A DNA stretch of 12,476 nucleotides from Euperipatoides rowelli (GCA_003024985.2 PXIH01S0027613.1); one strand, 5' to 3'; numbered from the stretch's first letter, positions 1-9,957 are shown. The notes: generated by a model from the sequence alone, not told the origin. Translations and numbers: made by a program.

Positions 1-31
1 TATATTTTTGATCTGGTAAAGGGACGAAAAA

Positions 32-143
32 GGAACTTGGAACTGGAACTAGTTCCTTTTTCAAAACAGGAAGTAAGAACAGGAACAAGTTCCTATTTTT
101 TAAAAGGAACTGGAACTAGTTCCTTTTTTTACTGGAACTATCC
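32..143. repeat. Cluster of GGAAC/GTTCC palindromic units
   Basis: The perfect 12-bp palindrome GGAACTAGTTCC occurs at 45-56 and 112-123, both times preceded by GGAACT or GGAAC and followed by a T-run. A near-palindrome, GGAACAAGTTCC, lies between them at 82-93, and single GGAACT half units occur at 32-37 and 134-139. The spacing from the start of one unit to the next is about 30 to 37 bases. This looks like a short degenerate tandem array or the palindromic end of a repeat element that may continue left of the window. The GAA/TTC spacing (four bases) does not fit a heat-shock element (two) or a STAT site (three), so I do not call it regulatory. Confidence 0.6.
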
Positions 144-1657
144 TAACACTGCATATGCTACATATATAAGACCTGTAATCATCAACAAAATAATAGCTAA
201 AAATAAACACTACAATAATGTGAGAGGGAAAATTTTTAAATTTGCCTTTCTAAGAAATATTGGAGACCTTTTTTAATACGCCACAAGAAAATTTCCAAAC
301 AAATGAGTCATCCTGAAATATTTACATAACGTACTGCATAGGCTATATATGGAAATTTAGGGAAGAAAATGAATTCATTTATAAATCTTCAATTTCTAAA
401 TGTAATGTTTGAAATCATTGCAAATTTTCATTTTTTGCTTACTCTCATTTAAAAATTCAGTATAAACCAGCCCCGTATACCTATACATCTTTGGACACAC
501 TGAACCTACCTCATATAGCCTAATTTTATAAATTTTTTTATAACTAAAATGTACTAATGCCACGTCTAACATGTACTTCCCATCCAGCCACATGGGTTTT
601 CCTAATTTTGGAATATAATTTACTTTTTACCCATCCACTTTCATACTTTTTTAAAAAACTTTGGTATGACTAAAATTTATTTATCCTCCTTAAAGTTCGA
701 CTATTTTAAAAGTACCCAAGTTTCCAAAACTTGCTCTAATGTAGATTTTGTTGTATATAAACTAAGCACACATCTTCATATAAGATGCAGTCCTTCCCTC
801 TATTTGGTTCTTGTCAGGAGTTAAATTGTAGCCAATTTGATATTTTTTTGGACCAAGATATATTAGTAAAATATGAATAATAATTTATATAGGCAAAACT
901 GCATACCTCCTAACTTTTACGATTTAATCGCAAAATGTACAATTTTCAATACTCTTAGGATTTTCGTATTTGCTAATGTTTTTTACGATTTTTCAAAATT
1001 TTATTTTTTATATTTTTATTCAATAGAATTTGATTGTAGTAAAAATATACAGTATATAGCCTAATGTATAAAATAAATTTGTACTTTTCCCTTTCACCTC
1101 TTCCCTTAATTATTTCATCAATGATATAATGACTTCAGCTCATCAAAGAAGTTCACAATCCTTATGGGCTGAGAGACACCTTTGATAACAAAATGATCCA
1201 ATGAGGACGTTACTTATGCTGGTATATAAACAAATATACTGTATTTACAGCCGAGTAGTTTTCGTTTTTAACAACTAATGCTAAGAGTGAGCTTTTAGCA
1301 AACCAATTTTTTTAAATCATAAATATTACATATTTACTAAAATATCTACAAATACCATTTATAACAATTCCATGATTTTCTCCCTTATATAATAAAATGT
1401 GTTTTAATTAATCACTTGATATATTTTGAAAGAAGGTACCTGACTATTGCAGCTCCTCAAAAGTTTCTATTCTAAACATTATAAGAAAAAGGTGGGGGAA
1501 AAAATCTGTTTAACATTTCCATCATCATTTAGATTTCTTTGTTTGGAGTTGAAACAATATTTTTTAAAAAAAAAAAAATGATTTGTCATGTTTTAAATAA
1601 TTCTGTAATTTTATTACTATTATTTTTTGTCAAGTTTTATTTTCAATATGCAATTTT

Positions 1658-1683
1658 AATTAACTATTTTAAAATAGTTAATT
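1658..1683. repeat. 26-bp perfect palindrome
   Basis: The sequence reads the same on both strands for 26 bases, centred between 1670 and 1671. Each half contains TTAACTATTTT or its complement AAAATAGTTAA. It consists only of A/T apart from one C and one G, so it could form a small hairpin or cruciform. In an AT-rich intron such palindromes do arise by chance or from decayed elements; nothing around it suggests a function. Confidence 0.6.
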
Positions 1684-1824
1684 CTAATGGAAATTTTTTA
1701 ATAATATGCCTATTTTTAAAAATTATGCTTTAGTTTAAAAAGCAAAAATTTGGGGTCATCTCCCTTTAACTCCTACTGAAGTTCAAACCCTCCCACCCTT
1801 GCACAGGTTTTATTTTTTGTAAAG

Positions 1825-1911
1825 GTTTTAGTATTTTTTATTTTTTTATTTTGAGTAAAAAGTTTTAGTATTTTTGGCCCCATTTTTGTATGTAGCTCTT
1901 AGTATTTTGGG
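1825..1911 (+). repeat. T-rich degenerate repeat (TTAGTATTTT units)
   Basis: GTTTTAGTATTTTT occurs at 1825-1838 and 1862-1875, and a third related unit, CTTAGTATTTTGGG, at about 1898-1911. The spacing is about 36 bases. The region is T-rich on the plus strand and appears to be a decayed short tandem array. No coding potential or element ends were recognised. Confidence 0.45.
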
Positions 1912-2310
1912 TTTTAATGGGTTGGAAGGTATGAAACTGCTTTTTAATGTTTTTCACACTACTACAGTACTGTATATGGTTAATTCTAATTTAAAATGTT
2001 GTTACCAAATTAGCTAAAATGGTAAAACATTTAATAACCAATTTTTGGGTTAGCCATAGGCAAGTTTGGTTAATAGCAGAATAATAACCCTTTGCACATA
2101 CTCAATAAATGGAATAAAAATGTTTTTTAATTCTTTTAAGATAATGTTTATTGAATTATTTTATATAACATACTTAAAACAAACAACTGTAATTTTAAAA
2201 TAATTCAGTGTGAAGATTTAGTTTTCTTCAAGGTGCTTGATTATTGTCCAGGTTTTTAGACAAAACTAAATGGTTCAGTGTGTAAAACTTTTATTTTTTC
2301 CTATTGTATA

Positions 2311-2345
2311 ATGTTCATTATAAACTGAATATATAATATGAACAT
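2311..2345. repeat. Short inverted repeat (hairpin)
   Basis: ATGTTCATTATA at 2311-2322 pairs with TATAATATGAACAT at 2332-2345, giving a stem of about 12 bp with a 2-base bulge and a 9-base loop. The right arm overlaps the start of the tandem duplication that follows, and that arm recurs in the second copy near 2498, whereas the left arm does not. Confidence 0.5.
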
Positions 2346-2612
2346 GACTAAATACTAAAAAGAAATCTGATTAATCTGAATGCAACAATTGATTTACTAA
2401 TGCATAGAGAAATATGCCATTGTTTAATGTGGTCTATTACTAAGAATTATCAAAAGGCTTTTTATTCTTTTATTTTTCTTTTAAAAATAAAACAACATAT
2501 AATATGAACATTATTAAATTAAAAAAACAATCAATGCAACAGTGGATTTACTAATGCATAGAGATGTCAAAATGTTGTATTTGGTCTATTGCTAAGAATT
2601 ATCAAAAGATTT
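2328..2612 (+). repeat. Diverged tandem duplication, 166-bp offset
   Basis: Two copies of a block of about 120 to 135 bp lie at 2328-2460 and 2494-2612. Matching landmarks are ATATAATATGAACAT (2331 and 2497), ATTTACTAATGCATAGAGA, and CTAAGAATTATCAAAAG near both ends. The copies share order and orientation but differ by many substitutions and small indels, so the duplication is old. A T-rich spacer of about 33 bases separates them. No reading frame is conserved between the copies. Confidence 0.75.
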
Positions 2613-2851
2613 AAGTGTACCATATTTTTTTGGTCTCAGTTTTTCAAATAAGTCTAAAGGCTTCCCATATATGAAATTTAATACCACCCTTGGGCCTCTG
2701 GACAAATTTATCTGAATTATACTGTATATTATTCTGTTTATAATCAAAACAAAAATCAACAACTGAATTTGTTTTATATATATTTATGTGCCTATTGTCA
2801 TTTCTTTTCTAAACTTGTTTGATTTCTAATTATTATATATTTTATTTTTAG

Positions 2852-2935
2852 AACGGAAGATGATTGTTTGAATGATGGCTTCAATCTCACCCCACAGTCA
2901 CTATATTCATGGCTAGGACGAATGTTATATAATAG
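2852..2935 (+). CDS. PSMB4: Proteasome subunit beta type-4, internal exon a (84 bp)
   Basis: This exon encodes about 28 residues from the middle of the 20S core particle subunit PSMB4, a structural beta-ring subunit without protease activity. The first base (2852) finishes a split codon; reading then starts at 2853 with T-E-D-D-C-L-N-D-G-F and ends in the helix LYSWLGRMLYNR. It aligns with the human segment DGHSYSPRAIHSWL...MYSR: the shared DG, the P, the SWL and the Y.R keep the same spacing. The borders are AG (2850-2851) and GTAATA (2936). The last two bases, AG, join the A at 4166 to make arginine, so the downstream intron is phase 2. Identity to human, from memory, is about 10 of 28, the weakest of the four exons; the assignment rests on its clean phase-compatible join to the next exon. 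Confidence 0.88.
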
Positions 2936-4165
2936 GTAATAAGAAACTCATATCGGGTGGCTAGAGTTGATTCAAAACAATAATTGGTCTGTTCATAAAT
3001 TTCCAGGTTCTGCATCTTGTCTTTTAACATATTCTTTTAATGCCTGAAGAAGTTGAGTGTGTTTGTTTCTCTGAATTTATAAACATTAACAAATGCTTTC
3101 CCTAGGCTATACCGGTAGTCCTAGAATTAAACATTTTAAGAACTTTACTGTATCTTATAATTTAGCCAATGAGCCATTCAGATTCAAAAACGAATTCTTG
3201 TATTCTATAGAAATTTTAATCCTGCTCATCTTAAGATTTCTATTATATAATTTTTATTTTATTTTCTAAAAATAACATTTCTAAAATGATAATGAACTTA
3301 CTTATTTGTCAATATCCTAGCAGTTTAAGCCTTTATAAGTAATCCCTCACTTTGCACTAGTAATTGATTTCCAGGAAAGTAATAGCATTAAATAAATAGT
3401 GTTATCTAATAAAAAATTATTTAACTGGCATTAATGTTTTTCCAAGACCAAATTAAAAAAAAAAAACTAATTTTTAAAAAAAAAATCATCATAGTGATAA
3501 ATTCAATAAAATTAATGTAAATACTAATACTGTAATGGCAATGTAAAATAGTACATAGCAGGATATTATGCATAAAATATTTATGCATAAAAGAATATGA
3601 ATTATAAAAATATAGGCTATACATAAAAATAAATTGGCACATCTAAGCAATTTTATCGGCTGTCTGGGCTGAGCCAGATGGGTTGAACAGTTGACCCATG
3701 TAGTGTGTAAACAGTGCTCATACCATGGCTGCTGCCAAATATCTGATTGTGGTTCAGAATGCTACACCATCAATATCATTAAATATAATTTGACAGTAGA
3801 AATTTAATAGCACTATCATGAAACAGCACTAAATGAAGGATTACTGTATAATATTAGCCAGCCTACTTTGACGTTTACTCAGCTTTATTTTACTGCTGAC
3901 ATATATTTCTGTCTATGGAATAGGGTTTTAAAAACATATTTGTTAATTTTTTTTATATAAAAAAAGGAAAATAAGAATTACTTTTGAAATCACTGTCTTA
4001 TATACCATATGAGTCTAATAATAATAAAAATTTAAAATAGAAAAATGTTTATCTCAAAACTATTGTTTTTGCACTAACCCAAATTTATTTTTTTAAATAC
4101 AATATTCTAAAAGCAGTGGTTTAAAATAATAGAATTAGGCTATATGCTTTTTTTTTTTTTTTCAG
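2936..4165 (+). other. PSMB4: PSMB4 intron, phase 2 (1,230 bp)
   Basis: The intron starts GTAATA and ends in C, fifteen T residues (4148-4162) and CAG, an unusually uniform polypyrimidine tract. The interior is AT-rich with A-runs near 3450-3483 and two copies of the palindrome TTATGCATAA near 3566 and 3581. The minus-strand open frame at 3421-3642 is low-complexity and shows no recognisable protein. I see no other gene, RNA or element in this stretch. Confidence 0.88.
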
Positions 4166-4228
4166 ACGAACTAAATTCAATCCATTTTGGAATACATTTT
4201 TGGTCGCTGGAATTGTTGGCGGTGAATC
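4166..4228 (+). CDS. PSMB4: Proteasome subunit beta type-4, internal exon b (63 bp)
   Basis: This 63-bp exon encodes about 21 residues that continue exon a: R-R-T-K-F-N-P-F-W-N-T, then FLVAGIVGGES. The RR.K.NP.WNT motif is a PSMB4 signature and matches the human subunit at identical spacing; GES leads into the conserved FLGYVD strand of the next exon. The acceptor is TTTTCAG ending at 4165 and the donor is GTGAGT at 4229. Two bases (TC) are left over and join A at 7385 to give serine, so the following intron is again phase 2. One oddity is that the stretch that reads GGYADGES in human reads AGIVGGES here, losing the aspartate. About 11 of 21 residues match human as recalled. Confidence 0.94.
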
Positions 4229-4999
4229 GTGAGTATTATAGAAGACTATATTTCTTAAACTAATAAATTGTTTATAAATTTTTTATTTTTTTGTAAACAA
4301 ATCAGTACATTTTGATAATTTACTGTACAATACATTCTCATAATGTGCATAGTAGAAAAAAAATTAATGATTAGTAACATCAGCATTTAAAGAAAGAATT
4401 GATTAGTATATAATCTCATGCCTACAGGCAGCCCCAGTTTAACTGAACTTAACCCATGGGCCCCAAAATGTTTTGAGCCCCCTTTTTTCTACATAGTATT
4501 ATTTTTTCTAAATTATTAAATACAGGTAGTTTACTATTTTTATCTACAGTATTTAAACATATACTAATATATTGTACATATGGTAAATGAAATATGTAAA
4601 TTACAGTATCCTTGAGGAAGAAAATGCAACAGGTTCGGGATCTTTTTAACAAAACGAGTAATATACTGCATGTTTTGAAGGAATGTCTGAAACAGGACCC
4701 CCTTCCCATCTTACTAGTTGTTGTTTTTTAGGCTTAAACATAGTAATATTACTGATTCAATAATTAGTAATGCCATTTTTTTCAGTTATCAATAATCATA
4801 AAATTACCAAAGTGTACTGAATATATTTGTAAAAAAAATAATTAATCATCCTTAAAACTAAATCAAAATGCATAATACAAATACAATTAAATATATGATC
4901 ACAAAATGTCATTAAAATTTAAAATATCCTAAATTACTAATATACAGTAGTATACATTAAAAAATAAAATATAATTAAAACACTGAATATCATTATATG

Positions 5000-5328
5000 T
5001 TATATGTATTTTTAGTACACTTGTTATATGAAAAATGATAGACAGGATGTTGAATTAAAAACCATTATTATTGATAATTAAAAAGAAAAGCATTGTACAT
5101 TTTAATAAATTTTCTAATAAGGTAAACGAAAAAAAGGGCTTAAGGGTTTTCCTTATTCCAACTGGTAATGGCGGAAGCCAGACATTGCTCTTTGGGTCGT
5201 TCACCTTGACCGAACAACACTAACAGGTCTTGTAGGAAGATCTTGGGCCGGACGGAACGACCCTCCTAGAATAACAGTTAAGCCTTTCAATCTTTGAATT
5301 AAATAACCATACATACATATTAAAATAA
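5000..5328 (+). repeat. Interspersed repeat, copy A (long form, about 329 bp)
   Basis: This segment recurs at about 5645-5924 in the same orientation. Shared landmarks in order are TATTTTTAGTAC, TGTTATATGAA, TGTTGAATTAAAAA, TGTACATTTTAATAAA, GGGTTTTCCTTA, CTGGTAATG.CGGAAGC, GACATTGCTCTT.GGGTCG, AAGCCTTT.AATCTT and CATATTAAAAT. Identity is high but not perfect, suggesting two independent old insertions or an old duplication. The GC-rich middle is unlike the surrounding intron. I find no clear terminal inverted repeats, no target-site duplication and no coding frame shared by the copies. The family is not recognised; a SINE, a short non-autonomous DNA element or a solo LTR are all possible. Confidence 0.8.
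5194..5263. repeat. Hairpin-forming segment inside repeat copy A
   Basis: GGGTCGTTC at 5194-5202 is the exact reverse complement of GAACGACCC at 5255-5263, giving a perfect 9-bp stem around a 52-base interior. About 50 bases of this hairpin (roughly 5200-5249) are absent from the second repeat copy, where the flanks meet as GGGTCGGACAG near 5840-5850. The indel therefore coincides with the inverted repeat. Confidence 0.7.
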
Positions 5329-5644
5329 GGAAATACTATTTTTACTAAAAACAGTTTATAATTTGGCTGCTTGCTTTAGAATAGTAATTACCGAAAATAG
5401 TATTTTACTATACTCAGCATAAGAATGTCCAAAAAGTCTTTCAAGAATATTCTGTACAGAAGAACTGTCAACATGAGGTGAATGAAATTTTTACAGTATA
5501 TCGTCCAATTGATTCAGTTTAGCATTGTTACATCAACTGGAGTATCAAATATTTCCTTGACGAGAAGAAAACAAGTGGTTATTGAAGTTCGGGAATTGTT
5601 TCTACAATCCCACAGCGCTGGTCCACGTCGGTTGAGCCAGAATA

Positions 5645-5924
5645 TAACATACATATTTTTAGTACGCCTGTTATATGAAGAATGATGGACAGGGTGTTGA
5701 ATTAAAAAACATTTATTCTTGGCAAATAAAAAGAACACTGTACATTTTAATAAACTTGCTAACAAGGCAAACAAAAAAAAAAAGCTTCAGGGTTTTCCTT
5801 ACTCCAGCTGGTAATGACGGAAGCTGGACATTGCTCTTCGGGTCGGACAGAAAGAGCCTCTGAGAATGACAGCTAAGCCTTTAAATCTTGGAATTAAATG
5901 ACAATACATGCATATTAAAATGAG
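5645..5924 (+). repeat. Interspersed repeat, copy B (short form, about 280 bp)
   Basis: Second copy of the repeat at 5000-5328, same strand, offset about 645 bp. It matches along its whole length except for the missing segment of about 50 bases in the middle and scattered substitutions and small indels, for example an A-run at 5773-5783. Open frames on both strands here (5482-5685, 5675-5863 plus; 5514-5774 minus) cross the repeat border and are not conserved in copy A, so they are not genes. Confidence 0.8.
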
Positions 5925-6514
5925 TTGGTTGCACATATTTGAATTGATTTATGCATTCGAGAGCGTGTATTCAGCTTACTCAGTGCTTACATAAACGTGT
6001 CTAAATAAGCCACGTTGCCACGACCTTGATCAATGTTTATATAGAAGCCATGACAAAAGAATGTTAACACCTGCCAGCAAAGATTGATCGATTCCCGAGG
6101 ACTTGAATCAAACAAATAATATACAAAACATTACATCCTTATATTATATAAAATCTTCGTGGTACGTTTGATACTTGGCATAAAAAAACGAACATTAATA
6201 GTTAATAATAGTACGCGCCGGCACGAGAGAAAAAGTTAAAATTTTTTGATTTTTGCCAATGAAAAAAATTATAATTATTGCTGCATGAGGGAAAAAATAA
6301 ACTTTTTGGCTAGAGTTTTATTATGGGGAATAAAGAAGATTTATGGTTTAAAAAAAGTAAATAATAGACCTATGTGGCACAAAAAAATGTAAATTTAAAT
6401 ATAAAACTGTTTTTCATAATTTTATCTAGAGATATTTTATATTTATAGTGGAAAACTGTTGCAATTGCAAGTGAAATTGGTATTTTTAAACAGTTTTAAA
6501 TTATTAAAAAGGCA

Positions 6515-6552
6515 AGTAGGTAGGTAGGTAGATAGTTANGTAGGTAGGTAGT
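6515..6552 (+). repeat. GTAG tetranucleotide microsatellite with ambiguous base
   Basis: About nine degenerate units of GTAG (variants GATA and GTTA) run from 6515 to 6552, followed by a purine-rich imperfect stretch to about 6600. Position 6539 is N, the only ambiguous base in the window, as expected where reads disagree within a short tandem repeat. Confidence 0.85.
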
Positions 6553-6773
6553 GAGGGAGATAGGTCGTTAGGGAGAGCGGTGGGGATAAGGGAAAGAGGT
6601 ATGATAGATTTATGTTTTCCCTCACCTCCCATCTAATCCTGGAGTGAATGCGTTAATAACACACAGGATTTGAAAGGAAATCCACATTTAACAAACAAAA
6701 CTGAACATTAGCACCGTCTTTCATTGTTTAGGATAACAGCTTATACTGTACATCTTTGCTACCCAAGCATGTT

Positions 6774-7020
6774 TTAACCCTTTCAATTGGAATTAGTCTA
6801 TAAAAAATTATAATTTCCCATGACAAACTATGAAAGACATTTGCTTCATAACAGCCTTATATAGGCTACAATGAAAAATGAAAGTTGTCAAATTTCCATT
6901 TTTGAGAAGTGAAGTGCTGAAGAATAAGTCAAAATATTATTTGTCATGGTTCCATAATAGTCAATCAACTAATTGATTGATATTTTGTGGTTCTCCTCAT
7001 TTTATCTTTGCAATAATGAA
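6774..7020 (+). repeat. TTAACCCTTTC family repeat, copy 1
   Basis: The copy begins TTAACCCTTTCAATTGGAAT and includes AAATTATAATTTCCCA, GAAAGTTGTCAAATTTC and, at its right part, CTCATTTTATCTTTGCAATAA. These blocks recur in the same order at 10557-10780 and, on the other strand, at about 10910-11110. The copies are heavily diverged, so this is an old interspersed family. The TTAACCCTTT start resembles the ends of piggyBac-type DNA transposons, which insert at TTAA; I did not find a matching GGGTTAA terminus with confidence (a GGGTTAA at 7218-7224 is a weak candidate). The family assignment is therefore only a suggestion. Confidence 0.6.
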
Positions 7021-7384
7021 ATTCCCCTGTGTTGAAAAAGAAATATTGGTTAAGATAACGGAGATTGATAATTTGCTGAAGCTTTATGTAATAAAGCAAA
7101 GATGTAGGCAAAAATGAGTAAAAGAAAAGATTTTCCTGCTATAGATTTGATCATTCCCTGATGCACATATGATATATTTATTAGTGTAATGCAGATTTGT
7201 GCACACCAACATTATTGGGTTAAAAATAATTTTTCAGTAGTTTTGTTGTTCATGTGTATGTACTGTACATATTTGTGCATCATGTTTGAATGGATTGTGA
7301 GTGAATGTAGGGTTGTTTTTTTTATAGCTCCATGTTTTCTTGAAATAATTATTTATAATTAGACCTTGCACTATTTTCTTTTAG

Positions 7385-7466
7385 ATTCCTTGGCTATGTT
7401 GATAAAATTGGCACTACATTTCATGATAACCATTTGGCTACTGGCTACGGTGCATATATTGCCCTG
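7385..7466 (+). CDS. PSMB4: Proteasome subunit beta type-4, internal exon c (82 bp)
   Basis: This 82-bp exon holds the most conserved part of the subunit. After the base that completes the split serine codon, it reads FLGYVDKIGTTF and, after a variable HDNH, LATGYGAYIAL. The FLGYVD strand and LATGYGAY turn-helix match human PSMB4 exactly, and the ATGYG-like motif before a long helix is common to proteasome beta subunits. The acceptor is TTTTAG ending at 7384 and the donor is GTAAGC at 7467. The exon ends on a complete leucine codon, so the next intron is phase 0. About 16 of 27 residues match human as recalled. There is no frameshift or stop, and the introns rule out a processed pseudogene. 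Confidence 0.96.
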
Positions 7467-8057
7467 GTAAGCATAATTTAGTATATTTTTCCCACTAAAC
7501 TGTAATGGGACCATAATGACTGCCTCTTGTATAGGCACATTGCAAATAGTTTCTTTCACTTTTTATTTATTTATTATAATTACTGTTCTATTTGTAAGAA
7601 GTTATATTGTATTTAGTTTAGATAGTTTAAGCAGTCATCATTTAATAATGATACATTTTTGCAATTGTAAATGCATCGGTGTAAGATTTTTCATCCTAAA
7701 TCCAGGCTTTGAAACTAAGTTTACAATACAAATTTATTATTGTTTTTCTTATGTAATGATTTGGATCGCTATTTTTTTACAATCTTTTCTTGTAATTGAA
7801 ATGACTATAAGTGACTTTGATATATAGTATGTCAATAAACAAAAGATATTGGGATGTTGATGAATTGACAAGACACAGTCATTGTGTTTTTTTAATTTTG
7901 ATTAATTAGATTCTTCAAGATTAATGGATAAATCCTGAATTGTGTAATCTATGATAAGCCTTATTTGTTACTTTCATTAAGTCTCATTATTACTTTTGTT
8001 CCATTTTAAATGTTACAGTATTTTAGTTTTGGTGATCTTTCATAAACTTTAATTATA

Positions 8058-8105
8058 ATCTTTATTTTATTTATTCTTTTATTTTTATTTTATTTTATAA
8101 AATAA
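8058..8105 (+). repeat. TTTTA-type low-complexity tract
   Basis: About 48 bases consist of irregular TTTA, TTTTA and TTCTTTTA units and end in the small palindrome TTTTATAAAA. This is simple sequence typical of AT-rich introns. Confidence 0.6.
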
Positions 8106-9957
8106 GAATTGTCTAAGAGTCATATATCCTTAGCTAGACTAAGGCCTTTATATTCACTTCAAATTTATTTTTTAAGTACTGTTTGTATTTTGAATTATTG
8201 TTACATTAATAAATGTATTAATAATTAACGTTATATTCGATAATATTTCTTAAAAATATTTGCTCATTTATTATGTAATCTTAATTTTTCTAAATTAGCG
8301 AAAAAGAATGTTGATTTCTTCATCATATTGGTCATTAAGTAGATGATGTTAGTTAACTGCATACTATTAAAATTGGTTCCACTCACAATATTAAAATAGT
8401 TCTAAAATGGTCTACATAATGGTCTATTTCCTTACAAGAGACAAAATAAACATTTGAAATTGAATTAAATTTACTCATAAATTTGCAGTAATTAATAATT
8501 GTCTCTTTCAGCTTTGATATATAGTACGGTAATAGATTAGCATGGTAGTTGTCATATGTAACAACCTTGCTGAATAATACAACTTGGATTAATGTTGAAT
8601 AAAATATATACATTATACAGTATATATTTTTTTCATAAGATATAATGTCCCAAAATTAATCAAATAATTTTTTCTTAATTATAAATATATAAATCTAATA
8701 GGCTAATAAAATAAATCTTAGCTCAACTGCAAAAAAAATTAAGTATGCACTTTTTTTTTGTTTTAAATTTTTTAGCGATGCAATTTCTAAATATGTGTGA
8801 CAAAAATTATAATAATTTTTTAATCAATGTTTGCATCATTGTTGTGATTTAATAAACAAATGTATAGAGTAGGGTTTTTCTGATAATACAATATTGGTTA
8901 TTACTTTTAATAATCTTTATTATAATTCCTTGGAGTGTATTTCTACCTTGACAACAATCTATACGACACTAATAGTTCTTAAGGATTGTTGGTAATTTGA
9001 GGTGCATGATGTACTAGCATCATTTTTTCTGTGTGTGGTGTCCTCTGGTTGCAATTTGTGAGATATTATTGTGGATAATAAATCAAGAAAATTTATGTTG
9101 GAAAATAATTATTTGGTGCTAATTTTGTGTTGGTGAATCTCGATTGGATTATAAATCTTACATTTTGCATCCGATCATCTCTACAGCTAGCTATTTCCCA
9201 AATTTGAATATTTTTTAATGAAACTTTGAATATCTCATTTTTGCTCACAGAGGCAGTTTGCTTTTTATTCAAACAGGGTACGTTTTTAAAAAGCTCTAAC
9301 AATCGGGAGTATATTGGAACATGCTCTGAACCCAGAGAAACTTATTTTTAAAAAAATGCTGTACGGTTTGCTCTGTTTCTGTTTTTAATAAACTCATCAC
9401 TATCTGTGCACATTCCAATTAATCCGAGCAAAAGCGTCAGCATTCAGAGGAGTACCCACAATGCATCATAGCAATCAAAATCTAAAATGGAGGGAAATAG
9501 GCTAATTGATATTTACCTATGCCAGTTATTGCTTGTACTGGTCTAATCTTGGTCTAGGCACTTCCACATAATTTCTGATGGTGACTGTTTTTTTTTAAAT
9601 GTTGAAAAAATTTGTTTTTAATCAATGAGATAGCAATTTAGCTACTTGCATTTTTTTCTATCGTCTATTTTTATTACTCCGACAGGGATTTTAATAGTCT
9701 CTGTCTTGCTCTTTGACGTGTCACAATTACGCCGAGCTCAACTTGGAGTTTTTTAAAAAACTGTCACTGTCTATTCGACAAATTTGTCATCACAAGTTAC
9801 AGTATGTATTGTTTTAAATATTTTTCATTTTCTTTTAGATATTTTTATTCATATTTGATATGTTGCCACTCCTTTCTCATTCATTCTCTTCATATTTGTC
9901 TACTCTATGGTGCAGTAGTATTTTTTTTTAAAACATTTTAACATTTTTGTCCCAGTA

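Larger units (their letters stand above)
1..2851 (+). other. PSMB4: Upstream PSMB4 intron (partial, 3' end only)
   Basis: This AT-rich non-coding stretch ends in a short pyrimidine tract and an AG acceptor at 2850-2851, directly before the first exon in the window. The exon opens with the last base of a split codon, so the intron is phase 2. I looked for the N-terminal half of a PSMB4 protein (propeptide, TGTSV-like start of the mature chain, GDYADFQ-like segment) and found no match in any frame, so the missing 5' exons should lie to the left of the window. Open frames here (37-276, 396-593, 873-1064, 1539-1733) have low-complexity, lysine/asparagine/phenylalanine-rich translations typical of AT-rich intron. 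Besides the repeats listed separately it has an A13 run at 1566-1578. That the whole stretch is a single intron is an inference. Confidence 0.75.
4229..7384 (+). other. PSMB4: PSMB4 intron, phase 2 (3,156 bp)
   Basis: The intron runs from GTGAGT to a TTTTCTTTTAG acceptor ending at 7384. It holds two copies of one interspersed repeat (about 5000 and 5645), a GTAG microsatellite with an N, and one member of the TTAACCCTTTC family (6774), all listed separately. The segment 5330-5640 and the stretch 5925-6230 are somewhat richer in G+C than their surroundings and may be parts of decayed elements, but I cannot name them. About 4427-4720 is a low-complexity stretch with an open minus-strand frame (4449-4709) that resembles no protein I know. 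Confidence 0.88.

Noticed and set aside
1779-1800. GTTCAAACCC resembling a tRNA T-loop
   Set aside because: No acceptor stem or anticodon arm can be formed around it.
2087-2100. ATAACCCTTTGCACA as a further member of the TTAACCCTTTC family
   Set aside because: Only the first ten or so bases agree and the following family blocks are absent.
4427-4465. CAGGCAGCCCCAGTTTAACT as a fragment of a widespread animal repeat
   Set aside because: A loose resemblance to remembered repeats only; too short and diverged to support a call.
4449-4709. 86-codon minus-strand open frame with cysteine- and leucine-rich translation
   Set aside because: No known domain, no splice or promoter context, inside a PSMB4 intron; base composition and low complexity explain it.
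5482-5863. Three overlapping open frames on both strands (5482-5685, 5514-5774, 5675-5863)
   Set aside because: They cross the border of repeat copy B, and the frames are not kept in copy A.
6084-6110. GATCGATTC resembling an RNA polymerase III B box (SINE or tRNA)
   Set aside because: No convincing A box or tRNA fold at the right distance upstream, and no A-rich tail; one 9-mer match is not enough.
7516-7827. 103-codon plus-strand open frame, hydrophobic, membrane-like
   Set aside because: Long runs of TTT/ATT codons in T-rich intron give hydrophobic translations by chance; no recognisable family, and it sits just after the intact donor at 7467.
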